A stretch of DNA of 64,000 bases from AP-15 sp963700195 (GCA_963700195.1 CAVOWQ010000058.1:62001-126000), one strand, 5' to 3'; shown: positions 35,824 to 44,691, counted from the first letter of the stretch. The notes: generated from the sequence alone by a model not told the origin. A program made the numbers and translations.

Positions 35824-36669
35824 CTATGACAATTCCAGCCAATTGAACTGAGCGTCCGGTGAGGTCAGCAGCTCGGGCATGCAGCGCCGCGCGATTTGCG
35901 AATGCTGCACGCCAGAGACTTCGACCCGGTAGCGGCGCGACAGGCTGGCAGCAAGAGCAGGGTCGGCGTTCGCCAGATACCGCGCGATCAGTTCCCCGAC
36001 TTTGCGCGAGAAGGGACCCGTCTGCTGCTCGATATAGATCACTCGAAGGGCGCCCTCGCGCTCCGGCTCCCGCCGCAGGCGATCGCCGAGCCAAGCCTCG
36101 ATGACCTCCAACCCGCGCAACGGGTCGCCGCTCGCGGGGTCCCTGCCATAAAGTCCATCGAAGACGTGAAGCTCGTCGGCTGGTCGGGAGGCCTCAGCAA
36201 TGATGTCGACCGCCGGCATGCCGCCGCCGGAGTGAGCCGCGAGAATGAGCCGATCCATCGCGAACGCATGCGGTGCGCCTGCCGCAGCGGACACGGCTCG
36301 GGAGAATAGCGACACGCCGTAATCCATCAGTTGATCGATGCCGCCCGACAGCAGGGCCGGAAAGTCATAATAATAATGCCGGATCCAATTCCCGCGGGGC
36401 ACCAGGGCGAGGGTCGGCCGCGCCCTGCCGGACAGATCGAGGCCGCTGCGCCCAACCTTTTCGGCCAGCGGCATCTCACTGCCCTGTTGCGAAAATCCGT
36501 GCAGATGGACAACTACATCGAGCACATGCGCCGATAACGAAATCCGGTTCCAGCGCAGGAACAGATCGGGCTGAGTGCCCGCGTGCCTCCGCAGCACCGG
36601 TGTCTCTTCGAGATAGCCTTCACCAGGCGAAACGCCGCCGTCGGACAGCGCGACAGAGAGATCCTGCAT
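35824..36669 (-). CDS. Putative alpha/beta hydrolase
   Basis: 281 residues from ATG 36669, which follows GGGAGG. An HVLDVVVHLHGFSQQGS strand and oxyanion region precede LILAAHSGGGMPAVDIIAEA, which has the G/A-x-S-x-G nucleophile elbow as AHSGG. A late VQHSQIAR His could complete a triad. The family is not one I can name. The sequence has the look of a small exported-protein relative, but no signal peptide is visible with this start. The upstream neighbour is the divergent dihydrodiol dehydrogenase operon, and the 80-bp gap must hold both promoters. Confidence 0.65.
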   Translation of the reverse strand: MQDLSVALSDGGVSPGEGYLEETPVLRRHAGTQPDLFLRWNRISLSAHVLDVVVHLHGFSQQGSEMPLAEKVGRSGLDLSGRARPTLALVPRGNWIRHYYYDFPALLSGGIDQLMDYGVSLFSRAVSAAAGAPHAFAMDRLILAAHSGGGMPAVDIIAEASRPADELHVFDGLYGRDPASGDPLRGLEVIEAWLGDRLRREPEREGALRVIYIEQQTGPFSRKVGELIARYLANADPALAASLSRRYRVEVSGVQHSQIARRCMPELLTSPDAQFNWLELS

Positions 36670-36750
36670 CGGTTGCCTCCCGAGGTCGGACATCGACCTC
36701 TGTGCCTTTGAGGTATAGAAAGAATCTGAACGGGTGAGGAGAACGGATCC

Positions 36751-37548
36751 GTGGGTTGGCTCGACGGGCAAGTGGCGTTGGTGACGGGCGGCGGCTCCGG
36801 CATCGGCCGGGCGGTGGTCGCGCGCTTTATCGCGGAAGGCGCGCGTGTCGGAGTGCTCGACCGGGTCCCCGGCCGAGCCGACGAGTTGCGGGCCGAGTAT
36901 GGTGACGCCGTCGTCGCGGTCACCGGCGATGTGGCTCAACTCGCCGACAACAAGCGCGCCGTAGCGGAAACGGTGGTAGCGTTGGGCCGGCTCGACGTCT
37001 TTGTCGCCAATGCCGGGGTGTTCGACAACTTTCTTTCCCTCGCCGACTTCCCCGAAGACACATTGTCCGAGGCCTGCGACGAGCTGTTCGGCGTCAATGT
37101 CAAGGGATGCATCCTCGGCGCCAAAGCGGCTTTGCCCGAACTAACAAAGACAGACGGCTCGATGGTCTTTACCGCCTCCGTGGCGGGCTCGAATTCGGGC
37201 GGCGGCGGGCCGCTTTACACCGCCTCGAAGCACGCGGTCGTCGGGCTGATCCGGCAATTGGCCGTCGAATTGGGACCGCGCATCCGGGTGAACGGGGTCG
37301 CGCCGGGCGGAACGATGACCGATCTGCGCGGGCTGCTGGTTCTGCGCCAGGACGGCCGTTCCCAATTCGCCGATCCCAGTATCGAGGAGCGGATGCGGGC
37401 CAACAATCCGTTGCAGATCGCGTTGGCGCCCGGCGACCTCGCCGGCGCCTACGTATTTCTGTCCTCGCGGACCAATGCCAGGGGCATCACCGGGACGATC
37501 CTGACAGTCGACGCCGGAGCCACTCTCCGGATGCCGCGGCGGGCCTGA
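36751..37548 (+). CDS. cis-Dihydrodiol dehydrogenase-like SDR (BphB/HcaB type)
   Basis: 265 residues from GTG 36751, with GAGGAG about nine bases upstream. The short-chain dehydrogenase pattern is complete: TGGGSGIGRAVVARFIAEGA for the cofactor, VANAG, a catalytic Ser region MVFTASVAGSNSGGGG, and YTASKHA with Tyr and Lys. The GGGPLYTASKHAVVGLIRQL and VNVKGCILGAKAALPEL blocks closely follow biphenyl and phenylpropionate cis-dihydrodiol dehydrogenases. The expected reaction is oxidation of a cis-dihydrodiol to a catechol with NAD. It leads an operon with Rieske oxygenase subunits, which supports that role. Confidence 0.87.
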   Translation: MGWLDGQVALVTGGGSGIGRAVVARFIAEGARVGVLDRVPGRADELRAEYGDAVVAVTGDVAQLADNKRAVAETVVALGRLDVFVANAGVFDNFLSLADFPEDTLSEACDELFGVNVKGCILGAKAALPELTKTDGSMVFTASVAGSNSGGGGPLYTASKHAVVGLIRQLAVELGPRIRVNGVAPGGTMTDLRGLLVLRQDGRSQFADPSIEERMRANNPLQIALAPGDLAGAYVFLSSRTNARGITGTILTVDAGATLRMPRRA

Positions 37549-37566
37549 GCAGGGGAGGCAAGCCGA

Positions 37567-38847
37567 ATGACCGCTGAACTGAACCGACTGGTCGACGATG
37601 ACAAGGGTCTCATCAGCCGCCGGATCTTTATCGACCCGGAGATCTACGAGCAGGAACTGGAGCGGATCTTTGCACGCTGCTGGCTGTTCCTGTGCCATGA
37701 GAGCCAGATCCCGCAGCCCGGCGATTTCCTGACGACCTATATGGGCGAAGACCCGGTTCTGGTCGTGCGCGACAGTGACGGCCGGGTGCGCGCTTTCCTC
37801 AATGTCTGCCGCCATCGCGGCAACCGACTGTGCCGAGCCGATGCCGGCAATGCCGCGAGCTTCACCTGCGCGTATCACGGCTGGACCTACCGCAATGACG
37901 GCCGGCTCGCCGGGGTGCCCTATTTGAAGGAAGCCTATCACGGCGAATTGGAGCGCGAGCGCTGGGGTCTGATGCCGGTCGCGCGGTTGGACAACTACAA
38001 GGGCCTCTACTTTGCCACCTTCGATCCGCAGGCACCCCCGCTGCGCGATTATCTCGGGCCGATGGCCTGGTACCTCGATACGTTCTTCGACAGGCGGGAA
38101 GGCGGGATCGAGCTCATCGGCGGCGTGCACAAATGGATCACGCCGTGCAACTGGAAGTTCCCGGCCGAGAACTTTGCCGGCGACGGCTATCATGTGCCCT
38201 GGAGCCACGTCTCCGCGGTACGGACCGGATCGGGCGGCGATTTTCGCATGAAACCAGACGCGGAGGGCAGGTCCCTGTCGCTCGGCAACGGCCACAGCAT
38301 CATGACGGTTGGGCCCGATATGGTGGCCGACCCGCCGGCGCCGGAAGTCCTGGCCTACGAAGAGCAGATCCTGCCCGAGATGCAGAAGCGCCTCGGGCCG
38401 CGGCTGCAGCTCGGAAAACCGATCGCCGGCACCGTGTTTCCAAATTTCTCGATCTTGCGGCCGACGTCGCGCACGATCCGCGTGTGGCACCCGCGCGGGC
38501 CCGATAAGACCGAAGTCTGGGCCTGGATCTTTGTCGACAAGGCGGCGCCGCCGGAAGTGAAAAAGGCCCTCCGCCTCGCCGGAGCACGCGTGTTTGGCCC
38601 GGGAGGCACTTTCGAGCAGGACGATATGGACAACTGGCAGGGATGCACGCAGACCGCCCGGGGCGCGGTGGCCCGGCGTGCGTTCCTCTGCTACGAGATG
38701 GGCCTCGGCCACGAGCACTTCGACGAGGAGCTTGGCGCCTGGGCCAGCGACTACCGCTACAGCGAAAGCAACCATCGACGATTCTACCGGCGTTGGACGC
38801 AATTGATGGCGGCGGACAGCTGGTCCCAAATGGCAGCCGACGCCTGA
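37567..38847 (+). CDS. Aromatic ring-hydroxylating dioxygenase, alpha subunit (copy 1)
   Basis: 426 residues. The Rieske cluster ligands are C81, H83, C101 and H104 (CRHRG ... CAYHG). The catalytic domain has PAENFAGDGYHVPWSH, giving the bridging Asp206 and iron ligands His209 and His214; the third ligand is expected in EQDDMDNW. The usual alpha-subunit length is 430-460. It oxidises an aromatic ring by adding both atoms of O2 to make a cis-dihydrodiol, which the preceding dehydrogenase would use. GGGGAGG lies upstream of ATG 37567. It is closely related to copy 2 at 39010, indicating a tandem duplication separated by a palindromic repeat. Confidence 0.92.
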   Translation: MTAELNRLVDDDKGLISRRIFIDPEIYEQELERIFARCWLFLCHESQIPQPGDFLTTYMGEDPVLVVRDSDGRVRAFLNVCRHRGNRLCRADAGNAASFTCAYHGWTYRNDGRLAGVPYLKEAYHGELERERWGLMPVARLDNYKGLYFATFDPQAPPLRDYLGPMAWYLDTFFDRREGGIELIGGVHKWITPCNWKFPAENFAGDGYHVPWSHVSAVRTGSGGDFRMKPDAEGRSLSLGNGHSIMTVGPDMVADPPAPEVLAYEEQILPEMQKRLGPRLQLGKPIAGTVFPNFSILRPTSRTIRVWHPRGPDKTEVWAWIFVDKAAPPEVKKALRLAGARVFGPGGTFEQDDMDNWQGCTQTARGAVARRAFLCYEMGLGHEHFDEELGAWASDYRYSESNHRRFYRRWTQLMAADSWSQMAADA

Positions 38848-38998
38848 GCCCCTCTCCGCCCTTGGGGGGAGAGGGAGGGGCCCAGCGCGAAGCGCTGGGA
38901 GGGTGAGGTGGGTAAGCGGCGAACTCTCTGGAATCCCCCACCTCACCTCGACCCTCTCCGCCCCCGGGGGCGGAGAGGGAGGTGTTCCAAAAGGGCTT
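38848..38998. repeat. Hairpin-rich intergenic repeat between the two alpha-subunit genes
   Basis: The element holds CCCCTCTCCGCCC...GGGGGGAGAGGG near its left end, a CCCAGCGC-GAA-GCGCTGGG hairpin (38881-38899), GGTGAGGTGGG paired with CCCACCTCACC, and a 28-bp perfect palindrome (38952-38979) centred on CCCCCGGGGG with CCCTCTCCG arms. This composition is that of a dispersed REP-like element. It fills almost the whole gap between copies 1 and 2 and could stabilise or attenuate the transcript. Confidence 0.75.
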
Positions 38999-39009
38999 GA
39001 GGAGGTCAC

Positions 39010-40308
39010 ATGGGAGTGGACGTTGGCAATCTCATCGATGGGGAGCGCGGCCTCATCAGCCGCCGCATTTTCATCGAGCCCGAGATCTACGAGAGGGAGC
39101 TGGAGCGAATCTTTGCACGTTGCTGGCTCTTCCTGTGTCATGAGAGCCAGATCCCGCAGCCCGGGGATTTCTTCACGACCTATATGGCCGAAGACCCGGT
39201 TCTGGTGGTGCGCGATACTGCCGGCCAGGTCCATGCATTTCTCAATGTGTGCCGGCACCGCGGGAACCGGCTGTGCCGCGCCGATACCGGCAATGCCGCA
39301 ACCTTCACCTGCGCCTATCACGGCTGGACCTACCGCAATGACGGGCGGCTGGTCGGGGTGCCGTACCTGAAAGAGGCCTATCACGGGGGATTGGAGCGTG
39401 AGCGCTGGGGCCTAACGCCGGTCGCGCAGTTGGATTGTTACAAGGGCCTCTATTTTGCGACGTTCGACCCCGAAGCGCCGCCGCTGCGCGAATACCTCGG
39501 AGAGATGGCTTGGTACATCGACACGTTTGTCGACCGCCGCGAGGGCGGCATCGAGATCGTCGCGACCCATAAATGGGTCATGCCGTGCAATTGGAAATTT
39601 CCGGCTGAGAATTTCGGCGGGGATGCCTATCATGTCCACTGGAGCCACGGTGCGGCGATCGCGACCGGGTTCAGCGTCGGGTCCACCGCGAGCCCGGCGA
39701 CCGCCAACAGGATGGTGTCGCCGGGCAACGGCCATGTCCTGATCTGTATCGGCCCCGACGGCTTCGGCGACGCACCAATGCCCGAGATCCAGGCTTACGA
39801 GCGCGAGATCCGCCCCGAGGTCAATGAGCGGCTGGGGTCGCGCGCGGCCCTGGTCAACCCGATCGTCGGCACCGTGTTCCCGAACTTCTCTCTGCTGCGA
39901 GGGACCTCGCGCACCTTGCGCGTATGGCATCCGCGCGGCCCGGAGAAGACCGAGATCTGGTCCTGGGTGTTCGTCGACAAGGCCGCGCCGCCGGAAGTGA
40001 AGAAGGCGTTCCGCCTGTCCGGGGTGCGCGGCTTCAGCCCTGCCGGAACCTTCGAGCAGGACGACATGGACAATTGGCAGGAATGCACGCAGACCTGCCG
40101 CGGCGTCATGGCGCGGCGCATGCCGATCAACAATCAGATGGGGCTCGGGCATGAGCGCTTCGATGCCGCCCTCGGCGCTTGGGCCAGCGATTCCGGGTTC
40201 AGCGAGAGCAACCATCGGGAGTTTTACCGCCGCTGGGCGGAGTTGATGGACGCCGCGAGCTGGCGCGACCTGCGGAACGGAAAGACCGGCGAGGCCCGCC
40301 ATGCGTAA
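39010..40308 (+). CDS. Aromatic ring-hydroxylating dioxygenase, alpha subunit (copy 2)
   Basis: 432 residues from ATG 39010 with GGAGG just before it. The Rieske ligands are at the same positions as in copy 1 (C81, H83, C101, H104). The iron site is PAENFGGDAYHVHWSHG, about Asp205, His208 and His213. Long N-terminal and C-terminal blocks are identical or nearly so to copy 1 (GLISRRIFI, WLFLCHESQIPQPGDF, FEQDDMDNWQ). The stretch after the iron ligands differs (AAIATGFSVGSTASPATANR versus SAVRTGSGGDFRMKPDAEGR). This suggests the duplicates have diverged in substrate pocket. It overlaps the beta-subunit gene by 8 bp. Confidence 0.92.
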   Translation: MGVDVGNLIDGERGLISRRIFIEPEIYERELERIFARCWLFLCHESQIPQPGDFFTTYMAEDPVLVVRDTAGQVHAFLNVCRHRGNRLCRADTGNAATFTCAYHGWTYRNDGRLVGVPYLKEAYHGGLERERWGLTPVAQLDCYKGLYFATFDPEAPPLREYLGEMAWYIDTFVDRREGGIEIVATHKWVMPCNWKFPAENFGGDAYHVHWSHGAAIATGFSVGSTASPATANRMVSPGNGHVLICIGPDGFGDAPMPEIQAYEREIRPEVNERLGSRAALVNPIVGTVFPNFSLLRGTSRTLRVWHPRGPEKTEIWSWVFVDKAAPPEVKKAFRLSGVRGFSPAGTFEQDDMDNWQECTQTCRGVMARRMPINNQMGLGHERFDAALGAWASDSGFSESNHREFYRRWAELMDAASWRDLRNGKTGEARHA

Positions 40309-40861
40309 CGAGCCCATTGTCGATCACAACCTGATCCGCGAGGTCGAGCAGTTCCTCTACCGGGAAGCCCGGTTATTGGACGAGCGCCGCTTTCACGACT
40401 GGCTGCAATTGCTGACGGATGACATTCACTATTGGATGGGGAACAGGACTAACCGCTATCCCAAATCGAGCAAGGCGATCGCGATCCTCGACCCGGACCG
40501 CTACGATGCGGACGACTACTCCAAGGAAGACGAGCTCGCCATCCTCGACGAAGACAAGTCGACGCTGAACGCGCGTGTTGCGCGCCTCGACACCGGAATG
40601 GCCTGGGCTGAGGATCCCCCGTCGCGCACCCGCCACCTGATCACAAATATCGAGGTCGAGTCCGGCAACGCCGAGACCGAGCTCAAAGTCTATTCCAATT
40701 TCATGGTCTACCGAAGCCGGTCGGAAACCGAGCAGGACTTCTACGTCGGGGCGCGGAGGGATGTTCTGCGACGCGTCGATGGCGCTTTGCGGATCGCCAG
40801 CCGTAAAATCGTCATCGATCAGAATGTGCTGCTGGCAAAAAACGTCAGCATCTTCTTTTAG
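40301..40861 (+). CDS. Aromatic ring-hydroxylating dioxygenase, beta subunit
   Basis: 186 residues of the SnoaL-like cone fold: VEQFLYREARLLDERRFHDW, LTDDIHYWMGNR, STLNARVARLDTGMAWAEDP, PSRTRHLITNIEVE and FYVGARRDVLRRVDGALRIA are the standard beta-subunit blocks. It starts inside the end of the copy 2 alpha gene, so it is translationally coupled. It stabilises the alpha3beta3 hexamer and has no cofactor. One beta gene follows two alpha genes, so it presumably pairs with both. Its stop codon lies in the first unit of a 26-bp tandem duplication. Confidence 0.93.
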   Translation: MRNEPIVDHNLIREVEQFLYREARLLDERRFHDWLQLLTDDIHYWMGNRTNRYPKSSKAIAILDPDRYDADDYSKEDELAILDEDKSTLNARVARLDTGMAWAEDPPSRTRHLITNIEVESGNAETELKVYSNFMVYRSRSETEQDFYVGARRDVLRRVDGALRIASRKIVIDQNVLLAKNVSIFF

Positions 40862-40910
40862 CCTGGCGCGATCCGGTAATCAGCTAGCCTGGCGCGATCC
40901 GGTAATCAGC
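40859..40910. repeat. Perfect 26-bp tandem duplication
   Basis: TAGCCTGGCGCGATCCGGTA followed by ATCAGC occurs twice without interruption. The first unit starts within the beta-subunit stop codon and the second reaches the stop of the convergent uppP gene. Such a clean duplication looks recent, or is an assembly artefact. Confidence 0.9.
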
Positions 40911-41714
40911 GCGACATGAGGAGGAGCAGGAGGGCGACGCTGCCGATCGCGATGCGGTACCAGGCGAAGACGCCAAAGCCGTGGCGGCTGACAAAGCCGA
41001 CGAGAGTGCGCACGACGAAAAGCGCGCAGACGAACGCGACGATAAACCCGATCGCGATCAATTCTCCACCCTCGACGGTCAGGATCGCGCGGTTTTTGTA
41101 GAGGTCGTAGACGGTCGCGCCGAGCATCGTCGGCACCGCCAGGAAGAAAGAGAACTGGGTCGCCGCCGCGCGGTCGACGCGCAGCATCATCGCCCCCATG
41201 ATCGTCGAGCCGGCGCGCGACACGCCGGGGATCATCGCCAGGATCTGGCAGCAGCCGATCCCGAGCGCCGTGCGCAACTTCATCTGGTCGACATCGAGGA
41301 TCTGCGGCCGTGGCCGCACCCGTTCGATGATCAGGATCAAAATGCCCCCCGACGATCAGACTGATCGCGACGACCCAGGGCGAGAACAACACCTCCTTGA
41401 TCAGCCGATAGGCGAACACGCCGGCTACCGCCGCCGGCAGAAAAGCGATCACGACATTCGCGACAAACCGCTGCGAGATCGGATCGGAGGTCAGCCCCAA
41501 CGCGGCATGCGTAAAGCGCTCGCGATAGACCCAGCATACCGCGAGGATCGCTCCCAATTGGATCACGATGTCGAAGAGCTTGCTCTCCGGCCCCTCGATC
41601 CCGAGCAGACTAGTCGGCAAGGATCAGATGACCGGTCGATGAGACCGGCAGAAACTCGGTCAGCCCCTCGACGATGCCGAGGAGACCGGCGGAAAGATAA
41701 TCGGCAGAGTGCAT
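40906..41714 (-). CDS. uppP: Undecaprenyl-diphosphatase UppP/BacA, two frameshifts
   Basis: About 269 residues. The N-terminus has the active-site motif GIVEGLTEFLPVSSTGHLIL; after an indel near 41625 the protein continues TSLLGIEGPESKLFDIVIQL. A second indel near 41340 leads to VDQMKLRTALGIGCCQILAM, IPGVSRAGSTI (the second phosphatase motif) and the final helices to MSR at 40906. UppP recycles undecaprenyl pyrophosphate for cell-wall synthesis at the inner membrane and is close to essential unless paralogues exist. Two indels in a gene this important argue for sequencing error. It is convergent with the dioxygenase operon. Confidence 0.88.
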
Positions 41715-42167
41715 GACCCGCTCAGGTGCCCAAGACCCCGCCGCCTGTCAAGTGAGCCAACGCCGCGGCGGCCACTAATGGCTGTCCGGCTGGTTCCGGC
41801 GAACGCAAAGGACCAGGGTCGTCCATTCACGACGAATCGCTTGCCGCCGGAATCCCGAAATTAGCCACAATGACGTGGTATGGGTTTGTCAAATGGATCG
41901 AGCGGCCGTTTCAAGGTGAAAGCTTTCTATTCAAATGCTGTTTTGAGAAATGGTCAAAGGTTGCGCATCGTACCAAGAACAGCCAGAGCTGGCTGTTCTT
42001 GTTGGCTGTTATTCGCTGTTATTTCGCCGAGCGCCTTGCGAAATGGCGAGGATTTCCGCGGCGGACGCCGGCCATTCGCTGTTTTTTCTCTGTACATAAC
42101 AGCGAAAACAGCGGCGGCTCAGAAACGCGACCCCCGCGTGGTCGACACGGGGGCCGATTGGTTACGG
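41715..42167. other. 450-bp non-coding interval with a structured repeat
   Basis: No protein-like frame. The left third is plain GC-rich sequence containing the uppP promoter. From about 41880 it becomes AT-richer and holds the hairpin region at 41974-42106 described separately. The right end adjoins the stop of the CoA-transferase gene. Confidence 0.6.
41974..42106. repeat. Hairpin-containing interspersed-repeat-like sequence
   Basis: A perfect 12-bp stem with a 4-base loop (CAAGAACAGCCA / TGGCTGTTCTTG, 41974-42001), then CTGTTATTCGCTGTTATTTCGC, then a 9-bp inverted repeat TTCGCTGTT / AACAGCGAA (42075-42106). The repeated CTGTTAT units recall dispersed repeats seen in Bradyrhizobium-type genomes. 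There is no T-tract after the stem on either strand, so it is not a simple terminator. A related GTTATTCGCTG string occurs near 51745. Confidence 0.5.
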
Positions 42168-43394
42168 TTAGAGAATGCCTTCCCGGCGCAGCGTTTCGAC
42201 CTCTCCCGCGCCGATCCCGAGCCAGTTGTGCAGAACCTCGGCACTGTCTGCCCCGAGCGCCGGCGATCCTTTCAGCCGCACCGTCTTGCCGTCGACCCGC
42301 ACCGGCCAAGTCGCCATCTTGTAGTCGCCATTGTGGTGATGCACGGTCTGCATGATGCCGCGCTCCTCGAAGCTCGGCTCGTTCTGCAGTTCCATCGTGT
42401 CGAACACCGCGCCCGACGGCACTCCGACGGCGATCAGTTTCTCCATCGCCTCGCGCTTGTCGTGCTGACGCGTCCATTCGCCGATGATCGCATCGAGCTC
42501 CTTCTCGTTCTTGACGCGGACGTCGCCGGTTGCAAAACGCGGGTCGTCGATCAACTCCTCGTGGCCGATCAATTTCATCAGCCGCGACCAGTGCTCGGGA
42601 TTGGCCCGGCTGGTGGTCAGGTAGACGTAGTCGTTGGGGCCGCCGCCCTTGGCCGGGTAGAGCCCCGAGGGCGCGTTGTTGCCGCCGCCGGATTTGGCGC
42701 CATTGCGCCGCGCTGCCCTGCCGGTGCGCGCCATCGTCGCAAAGCAGGTGCGCATATAGTGGATCATCGCGTCCTGCATCGCCACCTGCAGCCGCCTTCC
42801 CTGGCCGGTGCGGTTGCGCTCGTGCAACGCGCCGAGGATCGTCGCCGCCATCAGCATGCCGGTGCCGGTGTCGCCAAAGCTCAAGCCCGGCTTGACCGGC
42901 GGCCGATCGGGCTCGCCGGTGACGCTGATCGGGCCGCCGGCGGCCTGCGCGATCATGTCGAAGGCCAGCCCCTTCTCATGCGGGCTGCCGGTGCCGAAAC
43001 CCTTGACCTGGCAATAGATGATACGGGGGTTGATCTTCTTGACCGACTCATAATCCAGTCCGAGGCGCTCGATCGTCCCCGGCGCCATGTTCTCGGCCAC
43101 GATGTCGGCCTTCTTGATCATCTCCTTGACGATTTCGAGCCCCTTCGGCGATTTCAGGTTCAACGTTATCGACTTCTTGTTGACGTTGAACTGGTGGAAG
43201 TACCACGGATCGTCGTCGGGTTTGCCCGGACGCAGCCGACGGCCGGGATCGCCCCGCCCCGGGTTCTCGATCTTGACCACCTCTGCGCCAAACCAGGCCA
43301 GCACCTCGGTCGAGGTCGTGCCCGCCTCGAACTGGGTGAAATCCACGACCTTGACGCCTTGCAGAAAATTGAAGTCCTGGATGTTGTCGCTCAT
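42168..43394 (-). CDS. CaiB/BaiF-family (class III) CoA-transferase
   Basis: 408 residues from ATG 43394 with GGGAGGAGC upstream. It begins NFLQGVKVVDFTQFEAGTTS, then WFGAEVVKIENPGRGDPGRR and a SFGDTGTGMLMAATILGALH region, which contains the catalytic Asp of formyl-CoA transferase-like enzymes. RLQVAMQDAMIHYMRTCFA and the C-terminal VPSGAVFDTMELQNEPSF block complete the family. It moves CoA between an acyl-CoA and a carboxylate in the cytoplasm. It follows the enolase-superfamily gene by 74 bp on the same strand, so it may activate the acid made by that pathway; this is inference. Confidence 0.88.
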   Translation of the reverse strand: MSDNIQDFNFLQGVKVVDFTQFEAGTTSTEVLAWFGAEVVKIENPGRGDPGRRLRPGKPDDDPWYFHQFNVNKKSITLNLKSPKGLEIVKEMIKKADIVAENMAPGTIERLGLDYESVKKINPRIIYCQVKGFGTGSPHEKGLAFDMIAQAAGGPISVTGEPDRPPVKPGLSFGDTGTGMLMAATILGALHERNRTGQGRRLQVAMQDAMIHYMRTCFATMARTGRAARRNGAKSGGGNNAPSGLYPAKGGGPNDYVYLTTSRANPEHWSRLMKLIGHEELIDDPRFATGDVRVKNEKELDAIIGEWTRQHDKREAMEKLIAVGVPSGAVFDTMELQNEPSFEERGIMQTVHHHNGDYKMATWPVRVDGKTVRLKGSPALGADSAEVLHNWLGIGAGEVETLRREGIL

Positions 43395-43468
43395 CGCTGC
43401 TCCTCCCGCTGCGCATTCATGCTGATGCACAGCCTGCGCCTTCCCGCACCCCACCGCAACGCCTTCCG

Positions 43469-44659
43469 CTAATGTTTCGGCGGGTGGGCACGGACGAATT
43501 CTTCGTTGACGTCGGCGCCCCAGCCTGGCCCCTTCGGCAATATTAGATCGCCGTTCTCGATGACGGGCGGCACGGTGACGATGTCGTCCTTCCACTTCAC
43601 ATCGTCGATGTCGATTTCCATGACTTTGAAGTTCGGCACGACCGCGCACATATGCGCGCTGATCAACGAGCCGAGATGGCCGTTGAAATTATGCGGCGCG
43701 ACATTGACCTCGTAGGCGTCGGCCATCGCGGCGATCTTCAATGATTCGAGGATGCCGTTCCAGGCCACGTCGATGATCGCGAAATCGACCGATTGGTTCT
43801 CGAAATACGATCGGAACTGGCGCCTGCCGTACAATGATTCGCAGGACGAGATCGGCGTGCGGGCAGAGCGGCGGATCAAGGAGAGGCCGGCCGGGTCGTA
43901 GAGGTCGATCTCGAGCCATACCAGATCGAGCGGCTCCAATGCCCGTGCCAACTTGATGTAGCCGTCGATCTTGTAATTGAAGTTGGTGTCGAGATGGAGC
44001 CCGACATCGCGGCCGGCGCCGCGGCGGAACGCCTCCAGCTGCGCGACCGCTGCATCGACGATGCGGTGGTCGACATTGAGCTCGGGAAAGCCCGGCGGAT
44101 TGCCGGTGCCGGGGCCGTACATGTAGGGCTTGTCGCGGTCGAAGCGGATCAGGTTGGTCTTGAGCCCCTTGAAGCCCTTGCGCCTGACCTCCTCGCCGAG
44201 CGCGACGATGTCGTCGAGCGAGCGCACCGGGTCGACCCCGGCCCATTCCCTGATGCGGTCGGCATGACGGGCGCGATAGGTGCCGCAATGCGACCAATAG
44301 AGCTGCAATCGGTCGCGCACCGGCCCGCCGAGCATCTCATAGACCGGCACGCCCAATGCCTTGGCCTTGATGTCGACGAGCGCGTTCTCGATCGCGGCGA
44401 TCGCCATCTGGTTGACGCCGCCGGCGGCCTGCCTGGTCGCGGCGTAGAGATGGGCGCTGTGGCGCTCGACCGGCCGCGGGTCCTGGCCGATCAGAAACCG
44501 CTCGGCGAGCTTTTGGATGACGCCGGTCAGCCCTTGCGCGCCATAGCCCTCCATATATTCCGACCAGCCGACGATGCCCTCGTCGGTGGTGACCTTGAGA
44601 AAGGAATTGACCCGCCAGCCGGCGTCGCAGTGCAGGTCTTCGACCTTGACGATCTTCAT
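43469..44659 (-). CDS. Mandelate racemase/muconate lactonizing enzyme family protein
   Basis: 396 residues. The N-terminal capping domain has VNSFLKVTTDEGIVGWSEYM and HLYAATRQAAGGVNQMAIAA. The barrel contains KGFKGLKTNLIRF (Lys base region), LHLDTNFNYKIDGYIKLAR (Asp metal ligand), LVWLEIDLYDPAG (Glu), SSCESLYGRRQFR (Glu) and NVAPHNFNGHLGS with the C-terminal His. All acid-sugar dehydratase or racemase hallmarks are thus in place. Substrates are typically sugar acids or muconates. The gene sits between GlcG-like and CoA-transferase genes in a leftward operon; AGGAAA precedes ATG 44659. Confidence 0.87.
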   Translation of the reverse strand: MKIVKVEDLHCDAGWRVNSFLKVTTDEGIVGWSEYMEGYGAQGLTGVIQKLAERFLIGQDPRPVERHSAHLYAATRQAAGGVNQMAIAAIENALVDIKAKALGVPVYEMLGGPVRDRLQLYWSHCGTYRARHADRIREWAGVDPVRSLDDIVALGEEVRRKGFKGLKTNLIRFDRDKPYMYGPGTGNPPGFPELNVDHRIVDAAVAQLEAFRRGAGRDVGLHLDTNFNYKIDGYIKLARALEPLDLVWLEIDLYDPAGLSLIRRSARTPISSCESLYGRRQFRSYFENQSVDFAIIDVAWNGILESLKIAAMADAYEVNVAPHNFNGHLGSLISAHMCAVVPNFKVMEIDIDDVKWKDDIVTVPPVIENGDLILPKGPGWGADVNEEFVRAHPPKH

Positions 44660-44691
44660 CGGCGTTTCCTCGAAAGCCGTGGCGGCCGGTC

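Noticed and set aside
37141..39384. A 747-codon leftward open frame across the dehydrogenase and the first alpha subunit
   Set aside because: It is antisense to genes with complete catalytic motifs and shows only GC-rich mirror sequence with no domain.
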